A stretch of 23,688 nucleotides of DNA from Acanthamoeba sp. SK_2022b (lineage: Eukaryota > Discosea > Longamoebia > Acanthamoebidae): positions 1-23,688 of the forward strand of contig JANDJZ010000888.1 in assembly GCA_027943245.1 (NCBI GenBank), written 5' to 3'. The notes below the pieces were generated by a model. It was not told the origin of the DNA and did no database searches. It saw only the letters and a list, made by a program, of their open reading frames with translations. The stretch's first letter is position 1. Every line of letters begins with the position of its first letter. Of the stretch, positions 1 through 9,439 are shown in pieces. A program made the position numbers and the translations under genes.

Positions 1-125
1 TGTACGGGAGGCATATGCTTGATGCGACCCGAGGGAGGCGTGATAACAGAACCGCCGGGGCGAGGGGGGAGGCGCGCCGTGGGCCCACTCCCTTCGGACG
101 AGGGCGAAGGCACGATTTCAGACAT
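1..125 (-). CDS. Possible 5' exon of a leftward gene, cut by the window edge
   Basis: On the minus strand an ATG at 125 opens a frame that stays open to the window edge for 41 codons. The peptide starts MSEIVPSPSSEGSGP and is rich in Pro, Ser and Gly, with mostly G or C in third positions like the exons nearby. No domain can be recognised in such a short low-complexity stretch. The upstream DNA turns AT-rich past about position 240, as expected for a promoter region. It may be the first exon of a gene lying to the left, or chance. Confidence is low because neither a splice site nor a family match is available. Confidence 0.35.
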   Translation of the reverse strand, partial: MSEIVPSPSSEGSGPTARLPPRPGGSVITPPSGRIKHMPPV

Positions 126-130
126 GAGGG

Positions 131-160
131 ATTTGTTTGTGGGAGATTTGTTTGTGGGAG
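131..160. repeat. 15-bp direct tandem duplication
   Basis: The unit atttgtttgtgggag occurs twice back to back (131-145 and 146-160). It lies just upstream of the possible start codon at 125 on the minus strand, so it would be in a 5' leader if that gene is real. Confidence 0.85.
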
Positions 161-458
161 GGACGGTCTCGTAGAGATGGAGAGCGCAGGGGCCCTGTAG
201 TTCGTTTCGGTGTGTTTGGCTCGGTGGCCACCGAAGAAGCCTCTTGTGAAAAATGGAATAATTTTCAATAAGTCATTATTATGAATTAATTTTCAATTTG
301 GAAGGGGCAACACGCCTCTTGGCAAAGCTAAGGGCCCTTTAGGTACTGGCTGGGCAGACGACGCTAGACATCAGAGCGGTTTGTTGTGTGGTGTATACCA
401 ACACGCGCTTACCCCCGAGGTGCAGGTAAGGCTCAAGGGTTCAGCGTCACAAGCTCTG

Positions 459-489
459 TTATCTTGAGCTATCTTGTATTATCTTGAGC
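459..489. repeat. Short degenerate tandem repeat (tatcttgag-type unit)
   Basis: Three close copies of a roughly 10-bp unit built on tatcttg follow one another. The first and third share ttatcttgagc and the middle one is diverged. It is intergenic and no function is evident. Confidence 0.7.
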
Positions 490-713
490 GTAGCCCGTGA
501 CAAAAAACCGGTGGGAGGAGCGGTACCGGCAGGGCACGAGGGCTGCGACAGAAGGTATTGTCCTCGTTGCTCTCCATCTCTGTCACGGGTTGGACGAGGC
601 GCAAGCTTCCTTCGCTTGTACTAAGTGTTGCGGGCTATTTCTTTTTGTCACGCTTCTTTGTTTTGGAGAATACAAAATAGAAATTAAAAAATGAACGAAG
701 AATCGCTGGCCCT

Positions 714-1110
714 TCAGTCGCTGTGGGTGGCGGCCTTGAGCTGGTCGGCCTTGCCCCACGGATCCCGCACGAGACGCGAATCCTCGGCGTTGGCCTGGCG
801 CGTGATCTTCAGGAAGACCTCCTCGAGCGCTGTCATCACGAGACGATATCTCTCATCAGTGGATGTTCGCCGTTTGCGTTCTTAACGAGATGAGAGGGGG
901 CCTCGCAACGCACTGGTGTGGGAGATGGAGCAATCGGAGATGAGGGCGCGCTTGCCCTCTTGGCTTCGCTCGAGCTCGATGATCTTGAAGAAGGGCACGA
1001 TCTGGGACAGGTGCGTGTGAGGCAGTCCGAACATCAGATACTGTTTCGTCTCGGCCACCAGATTCGCGCCTGCGCCCACCGTGTGAGCAAAACCACATCT
1101 TACTGGCTGC

Positions 1111-1178
<68 letters not shown>

Positions 1179-3723
1179 ACCAGGCAGTAGCTCGATGATG
1201 TGGGACTTGGCCTCCTCGATGGCGTCGGGGCGAGCGGTGACGTTGATGCGGTAGCCGTCGCCGTACCTGTTCTTCAAGTGGAGCGGGGTGCCGAGACACT
1301 TGATCTCGCCGTGCGACATGATCGCGATACGATCGCCCAGCACGTCGGCCTCCTCCCTACAACGTTGATCATGGATTGGGGGGGGGGCGTGGGTCAGTGG
1401 CCGTTTTGGCTCCACGCGTGGGTAGAGGTTGGGAGGGAGCTGCGCACATGGAGTGGGTGGTGAGGATGATGACTCGGTTCTGCTTGAGCTCCTGAATGAG
1501 ATTCCAGACGTGGCGGCGCGACACGGGGTCCATGCCGGTCGTGGGCTCTGCATACGGCGGATGACGTCAGCAGTTTAGCAAATGATTGGGGGAGGTGAAC
1601 GACGTGCCGTCCATGAAGATGATCTTGGGCTCGCCGATGCAGCTGATCGCCACGGACAGACGACGCTTCATGCCGCCTGAGAACGAACCGGCCTTTATGT
1701 CGTCGTCATTGTTAGTAAAGCTAAACTAAAACAAAAACAGAGCAGTAATTAAACAAAAAGACCAAACAAAAACGAAAAAAGAGAAAAACCAAACAAATTA
1801 TATATATCAATCAATCAACAAAACAAATTGTTAAATAAATTGTTTTTAAAAACAAAAATGGAGAGGCCCCCGCACCTTCTTGTGACGCACGCCATAGAGG
1901 CCCACGGACTCGAGCTTGTCCTTGATGACGGCGGTGCGCAGCTGACGCGGTACGCCCTTGAGATCGGCGAAGATCTCCAGGTGCTCCTCGGCCGTGAGCT
2001 CGTTCCACAAGATGTCGTGCTGACCGAGACAGACACCTTAAGTCTTTCCGCGCGCACATACTCGGCACACGTGTGGAACCCCAGAGCTGCGTGTGTGGAG
2101 GGGTGAGGAGTACCTGCGGGCACACGCCCATGACCCGGCGGATGTCGTCCATCTCGGACACGATGGAGTGGCCGTAGATGGTGGCGTCGCCGAACGTGGG
2201 GTCAAAGAGACCCGTCATCATCGAGATCGTGGTGGTCTTGCCGGCGCCGTTGTGGCCAAGCACGCAGAAGATCTCGCCCTCGGGAATGGTGACCGAGAAA
2301 TCCCTGCGTCACGCGGAGACTGTGAGACACACATACTGCGTGGTGGGAATGGGGGAGGAGGGTTACCTCAGCGCGAGGACGTCGTTGCGGGACTTGATGA
2401 AAGGCCACTTCTGGTAGATCTTCATCAGATGGCGCGCGCAGACGCCTTCCTGAGGCGCGTCGTGCAAGTCCTGATCAATCTGGTAGGAGAAATAACAGCA
2501 ATAATATTAATTAAAACATGGCACAGACACGCCCAGCACACGAAGGGTGTCGAAAAACAACACGGTGCAGCGATCAGCGAGAGCTCCATCAAGAGGCCAC
2601 AGCAAGAGCCAAAGCTGGAGCCGCTACCTTGGCCTTCTTCTGCGAGAACCCCCAGTAGCGCGGCGTGAGGAAGAACCACAACGGCTCGGAGCTGCCACCA
2701 GACGCTCCTGCAGAAATTAAATAATTACATTACAAATTGTTTTTTTGAAAGAAAAAAAAATATAAACGCTTATCGTTTGTGAGAAGGAGCGAGGGAGAGA
2801 ACCGAGGAGCGCGTACCCGGGACGGTGTTGTCAAAGTACCAGCTGAGGACGGTGAAGATGCCGATGAGGATCAGCTGGAAGTGGATGGTCTCGATGGTGG
2901 GCGGGACGTCCGACGCGTCGCGCAGGTCGTTCTTTTCAAACAGGTCGTCCCACGAGAATCCTGTCGACACATATCCGCAGCCAAAACGGTCAGAGCCACT
3001 GAGAGTCTGTAGCCCGCGGGACGGGAGCGACGGAGCACCTTGGCCGGTGACGGAGCCCAGGGAGAAGGACTTGTTGTTGATGTCGAATACGGCCTTGGCA
3101 AAGTTGAACATGGGCACGAAGGTGAGCGCCCACCGGGCCGGCGTTGCTATGTTACCGCCCTCGTACAACCTGTGCGCGCGCGTTGTGAGCCAGGCGGCCC
3201 GAGAAAGAGAGAGAGAGAGAGGTCGACGGGACAGTGCTGTATGATGGGGGCGCGTACAGCGGGAACATGAGGGCGCCAAAGAGCGAGAAGATGAGCATGA
3301 GAAGCGCGCCGATGATGAACACGAACATCGACATGTAGACCTGGGCGTGTGCGTCCGAGTGAGTTTACCGCCAAGCCCCCCCCCCTTCTTTCCAACTCGC
3401 TCTCTGGTCGGAGCGACGCGTACCGCCATTTTGGTGGTGGGGATGAGGGTGGAGATGAGGAAGGCCAGATGGGACATGGTCCAGGCGAACACCCAGAAGA
3501 CGAGGAAGAGGACGGGGAAGCTGGTGTAGCGGAAGAACGCAAAGTCGCAGGCCATTCCGGCGGCGATGAGCAGGAGGGTCGACAGGATGTTGATGACCTG
3601 CGCGTGGATGAACCAGGCCGCCCAGTAGATCGAACCGCGGAGGCCCATCATGCGCATGCCCTGGCGCAACTTGTGCTCCTTCTCATACACTACAGTAATT
3701 ACGTCAGCAGCCGTGGTCATCTT

Positions 3724-3790
<67 letters not shown>

Positions 3791-4507
3791 CGCACCAATC
3801 TGGTAGAGGAGGATGATGAAGAAGAACATGCCACCGCAGTAGAAGAACAGGATGCCGTATGTCTTCACAGCTGTAGTGCACCGAAAATAATTAATAAAAA
3901 ATAAAATAAAATACGAAATGCAAGAAATGGGGTGGGGGGTGGGGTTAGTGGGTCTTCTATGAAAGGCCAACGGAGAGGCGTGGGTGGCACCATCGGACGG
4001 CGGGGCGATCTCGGGGTAGTCTGACTGGTAGAGCTCGAACGAGGCCTCGTTGACGCTGGTGTAGTGGATCGCCAGCGCTTCCGACACGGCGCGCAGTATG
4101 GTCGGCCGGTAGTCTTCACGCACACGCACGCACGCGCTGTGTCAAACGCTGCGCGGCTCGCTTCGCAAAGGCTTGGACCTTGTTACCTTTGCACTTCTCC
4201 ACGATGGACTGACACGACTTGTTGTACATCAGGTTGTAGCTGATCTTGCCCTCCACCGACGTGAAGTCCAACACTGCATCGGGGTTCGGGCGAGGCAGGT
4301 CAGGTCACACTGCCGCCGCTGGCCAGCCCCCCCCCAACCAATCGACGCAAGCGACGCGCGCACACAGAGCGTGGACTCACCTCCTTGGGTCATGTTGGGA
4401 TGCTTTCTGATCCAGTCTCGTATCTCACCGGCCTGCCCAGCCGGCCAGCCCACGATCGAGCCGTACGTCTGTGCACGGAGGCCGGTCATGAGGACCGCGG
4501 CGTGTGT

Positions 4508-4569
<62 letters not shown>

Positions 4570-5285
4570 GAGGAGAGCGCCGTACTTGTGGAGAGAGCTC
4601 GTCGGTGATGCTGAGATTGTTTCTGTTGGCGAGAATGGTCATGACCGCGCGGACGTCTGAATTGTTGTTGGGCAGGTAGAACAACGAATAGCACGCGGGA
4701 TCTAACTTGGTGCGGCCCTGTGTGCATGCGCGTGGGTGTGCGTGTGCGTGCGGATGAAGGGAAAGTGGAACAGAAATGCACGGTCACAGTGTCAGCGACC
4801 ACCGCCGGTCTGCGGTCTGAATGTCGGCCGTACATGACACTTGGGGAGGAGGCCGACCGAGCTGGGCTGCGGATTCTCGTCTACGAGACACGAGGCATGA
4901 GCATGACCCGCACTCGCGCATGGCGAGCAAAAAGATGAGAGGACGCACCCTTGTTGGTGGTGGGAATGGCTTGGATGAGGAGCAGGAGCAGGATGAACGC
5001 GACGGGCGCCAGCAACTCGATGGTTGTCGTCGGCCAACCACGCAGCTGACCGAGCAAGTACAGATTTTTGTTTAATGAGTAATATTATAATAATATTAAA
5101 TATTTCTAACTGAACTGAGAATAAGTGTAATACGTGGAATGCGCAGCGGCACAAGCGACAAGATGTTAAAATCGTTTAAAAAGGGAACCGGGACATGGAC
5201 GTACCGAAACTTTGAAATTCTTGTAGAGGATGACCTTGAGCTGAATGGCACGTTCCTGCGCCCAACGCACCACCGCCGGCGCCAT
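714..5285 (-). CDS. Half-size ABC transporter, subfamily A (ABCA)
   Basis: This is a TMD-NBD half transporter of about 820 residues, the size of amoebal ABCA half transporters. Members move lipids or other hydrophobic substrates across membranes using ATP; the substrate here is unknown. Exons in transcript order: 5285-5205, 5045-4949, 4717-4586, 4468-4381, 4273-4187, 4113-3991, 3870-3796, 3689-3424, 3340-3258, 3169-3039, 2960-2817, 2707-2628, 2479-2367, 2303-2114, 2019-1876, 1692-1608, 1547-1448, 1356-1181, 1069-914, 829-714. A first helix (exon 2) is followed by a soluble loop (exons 3-6) and hydrophobic helices in exons 7-11. The nucleotide-binding domain has Walker [10 protein letters not shown] (exon 14), signature [10 protein letters not shown] (exon 16), Walker [14 protein letters not shown] across exons 16/17 and the H-loop THSMEEAD across exons 17/18. 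It ends with the ABCA-typical TLEEVFLKI. Phases agree at every junction except exon 2/3. The intron between exons 16 and 17 has a GC donor. Three introns carry long CA tracts on the sense strand. Confidence 0.92.
1113..1175. repeat. (TG)n dinucleotide tract in an ABCA intron
   Basis: A pure tract of about 31 dinucleotides lies within the intron 1070-1180. On the sense (minus) strand it reads (CA)n and starts about five bases after the donor GTATAA. Confidence 0.95.
1548..1607 (-). other. GC-AG intron in the ABCA Walker B motif
   Basis: The exon reads ATG GAC G, followed by GCACGT. The next exon begins AGCCCACG after TATGCAG. Joining at GC restores the invariant DEPTTGMDP motif in frame. A GT lies three bases further on, but using it would insert extra residues into the motif. 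The donor GCACGT otherwise matches the favoured GTACGT form. Confidence 0.8.
3726..3789. repeat. (TG)n dinucleotide tract in an ABCA intron
   Basis: About 32 dinucleotides lie within the intron 3690-3795. On the sense strand it is (CA)n starting about six bases after the donor GTGCGC. Confidence 0.95.
4509..4568. repeat. (TG)n dinucleotide tract in an ABCA intron
   Basis: About 30 dinucleotides lie within the intron 4469-4585. On the sense strand it is (CA)n, about 17 bases downstream of the donor GTACGG. Confidence 0.95.
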
Positions 5286-5592
5286 GGTTCCTGCGAGTCT
5301 ACAAGAAGAAAAGAGAGCTCTTCCTCAGCTGGGAGGAGGAAGCGAAAAGGGTCTTCGTTCTCCTTTTCATAAGGGCATTTCCCTATTTTCCGATTAATTC
5401 ATTTTTGTCAAAGAAATATATATTCATTGGGCATAATATCGGGCAGATGTGCCACATTTTTTAGTGTTTAAATTGGCCGAAGAAGGCAGGAAAAAAGGGG
5501 CCAGGTGTTGTGGCTGTTGGGACGCAGGAAGTGCTCCCGATTATTCGCGATTCGATTCGTGTTCGCGCAATCGAGCTGGCCACGAACAGATA
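5286..5592. promoter_or_regulatory. Divergent intergenic region (ABCA / methyltransferase)
   Basis: These 307 bp separate two divergently transcribed start codons, so both promoters must lie here or in the first exons. The segment around 5370-5460 is AT-rich, unlike the flanking exons. I found no confident TATA box or other named element. Confidence 0.5.
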
Positions 5593-6482
5593 ATGGGTCT
5601 GATCGGACGTTTGTGGGGAGCCCTGCTGTGGCTCATCGCGGAGGTGCGCGTGCTCGCGCTCATGCTCTTCCACCCCATTTCCGGAAGCACCCACAAGGAG
5701 GTACGCTGTCCCTCCCTTTTCTTCTTTCTCCCAAACCGTCTTCGAGAGTGGGCTTTTTGAAGTCGTCACTTCTCGTCTCCTTCGTTCTTGCCCCCCCCCC
5801 CAATTCGCGATTTGGTAAATTAATCTGCCAATCTGCCTGGAGATGATCATGATGGATGTGTTTGTCATGTTCTACACAACTGTTTTTGAAGAGCTGTCGA
5901 AGAGGCGCAAACAAGATTTGCTCACCACGCGTTGGCCTCTCCATTTTGCGCTACACCACAGAGGCTGGAGTCGTTCTACCGCTCGCAGGCGGGCAGCTAC
6001 GACGAGTACCGTCGCAAGCTCCTCCACGGTCGCCCCAAGGTTCGTGTTCGTGCACGGCGTGAGCCACATCTTCGTCGTCGTCGTCGTCTGTCGCTTGCGG
6101 TCGACCACACGCTGACGCCGCAGTGGTGGCCCCGCTCCTGTGGAAACAGCTGTTCGGTTCGCTGCCCAACCTGCGTGGCGCCGTCTGGGTGGACCTGGGC
6201 GCCGGGACGGGCTACAATCTCGAGCTCATGGCCGAGGTGGGCAAGATCGAGGGCTTCGACAAGATCTACCTCGTCGACCTCTCCGGCTCGCTGCTCAAGC
6301 AGGCCGCCGAGCGCGTCAAGAAGCACGGCTGGACCAACGTCGAGATCGTCGAGGCCGACGCCACCACCTGGACGCCGCCCGACGGCAGGGAGGTCGACCT
6401 CGTCACCTTCAGGTCTGTCCTCCGACTCCCAATCAGTGATCGCTCAACTCAATGCCACTGACGCCTGCGCCCATCGTGTGTG

Positions 6483-6537
<55 letters not shown>

Positions 6538-6872
6538 GTGACTGCAGTTACTCGCTGACGATGATCCCGAACTGGTTCGCGGCGGTGGACCACGCCCACT
6601 CGCTCCTGAAGAAGGGCGGCGTGCTGGGCATCACGGACTTTTACGTGGCCCGCAAGTACGCCGCCGCGGAGGGCCTCCGCGAGAACTCCTGGTTCCAGCG
6701 CACCGTGTGGCCGATCTTCTTCGCCTTCGACAACGTCAACCTGTCGCGCGACCACCTGCCCTACCTCCAGTACCGCTTCAAGCCGCACGTGGTCGAGGAG
6801 TACCTCGGCAGCGTGCCCTACACGCTCCTGAAGTGTCCTTACTACGTCTTCGTCGGGACCAAGCAGCAGTAA
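5593..6872 (+). CDS. BtaB/BTA1-type SAM-dependent methyltransferase with N-terminal membrane helix
   Basis: The protein of about 267 residues resembles the methyltransferase half (BtaB-like) of BTA1, which methylates the diacylglyceryl-homoserine head group to make the betaine lipid DGTS. Exons: 5593-5700, 5962 to about 6043, 6124-6412, 6548-6872. Exon 1 encodes a hydrophobic helix (about residues 8-28), suggesting membrane anchoring. Exon 2 carries SFYRSQAGSYDEYR and LLHGR, family-like segments before the SAM fold. Motif I is VWVDLGAGTGYN, motif II area YLVDLSGSL, and TFSYSLTMIPNW is restored exactly by splicing exon 3 to exon 4. It ends YYVFVGTKQQ with no BtaA-like part attached. The end of exon 2 is unsure: donors at 6044, 6050 or 6059 all keep phase with exon 3. 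An upstream in-frame ATG at 5449 is possible, but 5593 is preferred because the helix follows at once. The exact reaction is inferred from family. Confidence 0.82.
6484..6536. repeat. (TG)n dinucleotide tract in a methyltransferase intron
   Basis: About 26 dinucleotides lie within the intron 6413-6547. It reads (TG)n on the sense strand and ends about ten bases before the acceptor GACTGCAG, where a pyrimidine tract would normally sit. Confidence 0.95.
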
Positions 6873-7026
6873 GCCAAGCGTGTTTGTGTGTGTGTGTTGT
6901 GTGTGGGCTGGCGTCGTTGAACAAGGCGTGATGCGGGGGCAACCCGAAAGACCAGCTCGCGAATCAGAGTGACCGCGGTCATAAAGGGAGTACATACATG
7001 GCTGGCGCATAGAGTTTACATGTCAA
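6873..7026. other. Convergent intergenic gap
   Basis: Only 154 bp separate the stop codons of the methyltransferase (plus) and PPR (minus) genes, so the two 3' untranslated regions must be short or overlapping. It contains a short TG-rich stretch near 6884-6905. No poly(A) signal of the AATAAA form was seen. Confidence 0.5.
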
Positions 7027-7522
7027 TCAGCCGGAACGGCCTGCAGCAGCCGAAGGGGCAACCTCGAGCTCACGAAGACGCGCAGCAGCGCGCTCCGCCA
7101 AGGCGACGTTCCTGTGCGAGCGGCAGGCGTGGAGAAGAGTTTCCCACATGCCAACATCAGGTTGTGGAACGTTGGTCTTGATGAATCGCTCCGCCTCGTC
7201 CAGACGACCGGCCCGACCCAACGCAGCCACGACGCAGTTCTGGTGCTCGAGGTCGACCACGAGAGGCCCGTAGCGCCCGGCAACGAGAGCGTCGTAAATG
7301 CCGAGGGCCTCGTCCACCAGCCCGGCGCGACTGCACGCGCTCAAGACAGCGGTTAGGGTCCTGCGCTGCGGTGCAGTTTGGCCCTCTGCGACCATCTCCC
7401 TGAACAGGTCCAGCGCTTCCTTGCCTCGCCCGTGCTGGCCCAGCGCCTGGATGATGGCCGTCCAAGAGGCCACCCAACGCCTGGGAGAAGGTCGCCTGCC
7501 CCACCTCTGTTGTTGTTGTTGC

Positions 7523-7584
<62 letters not shown>

Positions 7585-8869
7585 TTGCTGCTGCTGTTGC
7601 TGCTGCTGTTGCTGCTGCTGCTGTTGCTGCTTCCGCTGGTCACGCTGCTGCTGTTGCTGCTGCTGTTGCTGCTGCAGGCGTCGCACATCGGAGAAGAGGC
7701 CAACCGCATCGTCGACGAAGCCACAGAAGGAGTACATGCCGATCAACGAAGTCACGAAGTAGTCCTTCCTGACGCGTAAATTGCTGCTGCCGAGGATGCG
7801 CGCGTGGAGTTGTCGTCGCAGTTCGACCCCCTTGTCGCTGCTGGCCTTGCTCACCGCCAGCGGCGGCGGACGAGGACTTGGCTGGGTGTTGCCCTCCATG
7901 AGATTCAACAGGGACCACACGTCAGCGATCCGCGCATTGACCCCCCTCGCCGTTGGCCTGGCCACGAGCGCCTTGAGCAGCAGCTCGCAGTTCACCCGCT
8001 TGACCTCCTTGGATAGCGGTCCATCCCGCAGCTTGGCCAGGAGCCTCTTGGCCGCTGCCGTGTCGCCAGCCGCAGCAGCCGCAGCCGCCAGCACGCCGAA
8101 GATCCTGGGGTTGAGGGCGATGCCAAAGCGGGCCACGTCATTCAAGACCATCCCCAGCGGCGTCCAACTGCGTTGGTGCGGACACGCCTGAAGGACAGCT
8201 CTAAACACGACTCTGGGTAGCCAACGGGTAGCGGCGATGTAGTCCCTGTAGACGCCCATCGCGCGCTCGACCTCGTGCCGCTCGCTATATGCGCGGATTA
8301 GAGCAGCGGCGCTGAGGGGAGTCGCACGGTCACGCGCATAGAGGTCCGCCGCTTCCTGCACTCTGCCCTCCTTGCAAAGAGCAACTACCGAAGAGGCCTC
8401 GCTCCTCCGTCGATGGCTGGGTCCTGCTGGCGTCGTCCTGTTGCACGCACACACATCAGTCTCAATACAAACCACATGCTGAGTGCGGTGGAGGGGCCCA
8501 GAGAAGGGGTGTGGCGCGGGTGGGCTGGTTTCAAGGGGAGGGGCAGTGAGTACAGTAGATACCTTCCCGTGGTTGCTGCGTTATTCTCGCGCTGCTGCTC
8601 CTGCTGCTGCTCCTGCTGCTGCTCTTGTTGCTGCTCCTGCTCCGACGTAGCAGTCGAGCTGACCAGTCGACGACCAGCGCCCCAGCCAAACGCCTTGCCC
8701 GCTGCGCAACCGGCGGACGTCTCATGGATGAAGTAATCCGCTGCGTAATCCCAATCCTAGGATTTGGGGAGGGGCGTGTACGCAATGCCAAGAGATTGGG
8801 AGCGGGTGGCGTAAAAAGGCTCTGCCGGGAGCACAAAATGAGGTTGATGGGCCGACGAGATGCACGCAT
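7027..8869 (-). CDS. Plant-like (PLS-type) PPR protein with polyglutamine insertion, probably mitochondrial
   Basis: The modelled protein has 558 residues from exons 8869-8782, 8740-8563 and 8437-7027, with all phases closing. PPR proteins bind organellar RNA through helical-hairpin repeats and act in processing, stability or editing. The first exon starts MRASRRPINLILCSRQ, basic and free of acidic residues like a mitochondrial presequence. Helical repeats follow (VVALCKEGRVQEAADLY, ALIRAYSERHEVERAMGVY, SLIGMYSFCGFVDDAVGLF). A Gln-rich run then interrupts the array before SWTAIIQALGQHGRGKEALD, typical of plant PLS repeats. The C-terminus, GRAGRLDEAERFI then MWETLLHACRSHRNVALAERA, resembles the plant E-type extension but stops soon after, with no DYW deaminase. 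A simpler start at 8475 (MVCIETD) is possible without the two introns; the spliced model is preferred because it gives a presequence. RNA target unknown. Confidence 0.8.
7508..7676 (-). repeat. CAG/CAA trinucleotide tract encoding polyglutamine
   Basis: About 55 of the codons here are Gln on the minus strand, in two runs separated by RDQRK and ending in QKQQQQQ. CAG and CAA codons alternate irregularly, so this is an interrupted repeat rather than a pure CAG array. It lies between two PPR repeats and keeps the frame. Confidence 0.95.
8592..8645 (-). repeat. 12-bp repeat encoding EQQQ units
   Basis: In exon 2 of the PPR gene a GAGCAGCAGCAG-type unit recurs about four times, encoding EQEQQQEQQQEQQQEQQ. 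The repeat lies between the presequence and the first PPR motif, so it is probably a flexible linker. Confidence 0.8.
8741..8781 (-). other. Predicted 41-nt intron in the PPR presequence region
   Basis: Donor GTACAC and acceptor TTACGCAG bound a 41-nt segment with an in-frame TAG. Removing it joins an ATG-initiated basic leader to the EQQQ frame in phase 1, and the whole downstream CDS then closes. It would be short for an intron, so this is a moderate-confidence prediction. Confidence 0.5.
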
Positions 8870-9299
8870 GTTGGGATTTCGCTCGCGAAAGAAAATCAAC
8901 GGAGAAGGAGATGAGGGAAAAGGAGAAAAGGGAGCCAGAGGGGCGAACATGACGCCGCATTGAACCGTTCCGCCATTCGTCGCAGGGTGGCTCGCTCACG
9001 TGTGAATACTACGCGCGTGTGTGTAGGAGCTCACGATAACGTACATCCACCTGATGCGTGAGCTGCGGCAGGACAAGCTCACTGCGTGCTACGCGTTCGG
9101 GTGCACGTGTCCGTGCTGCCCCCGGGCTGCGTACAACGGTCAATGACGACCCTGCGATGGCGGCCTACATGCTGCGCATCAGCTGCAGCTGCGGCGGCGG
9201 TACGCTCATTCCCACTCTGCCGGGCCAGGAGCGTGGCCCTGCCTGCAACTCGTGTCCGCTGGTGATGCCACAACGGCCAAGCTGAGCGAACGAACATCT
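8870..9299. other. Intergenic region upstream of the PPR gene
   Basis: This 430-bp stretch separates the RBM48 stop from the PPR start, both on the minus strand. Purine-rich DNA at 8885-8945 lies next to the PPR start and may be its leader. The right half is GC-rich and contains a plus-strand open stretch (9027-9143) with strong G/C bias in third positions, discussed as a finding. No gene here is supported firmly. Confidence 0.45.
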
Positions 9300-9384
9300 T
9301 CATTTCCTCCTCGGTCTTCTCGCCGACGTCGGTGCTTCGCTTGTCTGTGGTCCCGCCGCAGCAGCAGGTCAGCTCTCTCCCCCC

Positions 9385-9439
<55 letters not shown>

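Larger units (their letters stand above)
126..713. other. Intergenic region left of the ABCA gene
   Basis: No gene is supported here. It holds the 3' flank of the ABCA gene, which ends at 714 on the minus strand, and the presumed upstream region of the leftward frame at 125. Positions 240-300 are AT-rich. Two small tandem repeats are listed separately. I found no tRNA-like fold and no clear AATAAA signal just past the ABCA stop. Confidence 0.5.

Noticed and set aside
300..490. Possible tRNA or small RNA in the AT-rich/GC-rich transition
   Set aside because: No cloverleaf with T-loop and anticodon arm could be built, and no poly(T) terminator is placed properly.
856..1553. Frames containing long His-Thr or Cys-Val runs, here and at the other CA/TG tracts
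   Set aside because: The runs come from dinucleotide repeats within introns; splicing removes them and restores conserved protein sequence.
7298..7779. Plus-strand frames with poly-Cys or poly-Leu runs
   Set aside because: They are the reverse complement of the CAG/CAA polyglutamine tract of the PPR gene.
8446..8562. PPR intron with donor GTATCT considered as a U12-type intron
   Set aside because: The donor lacks the CCTTT extension of U12 introns, and no TCCTTAAC-like branch site was found near the acceptor.
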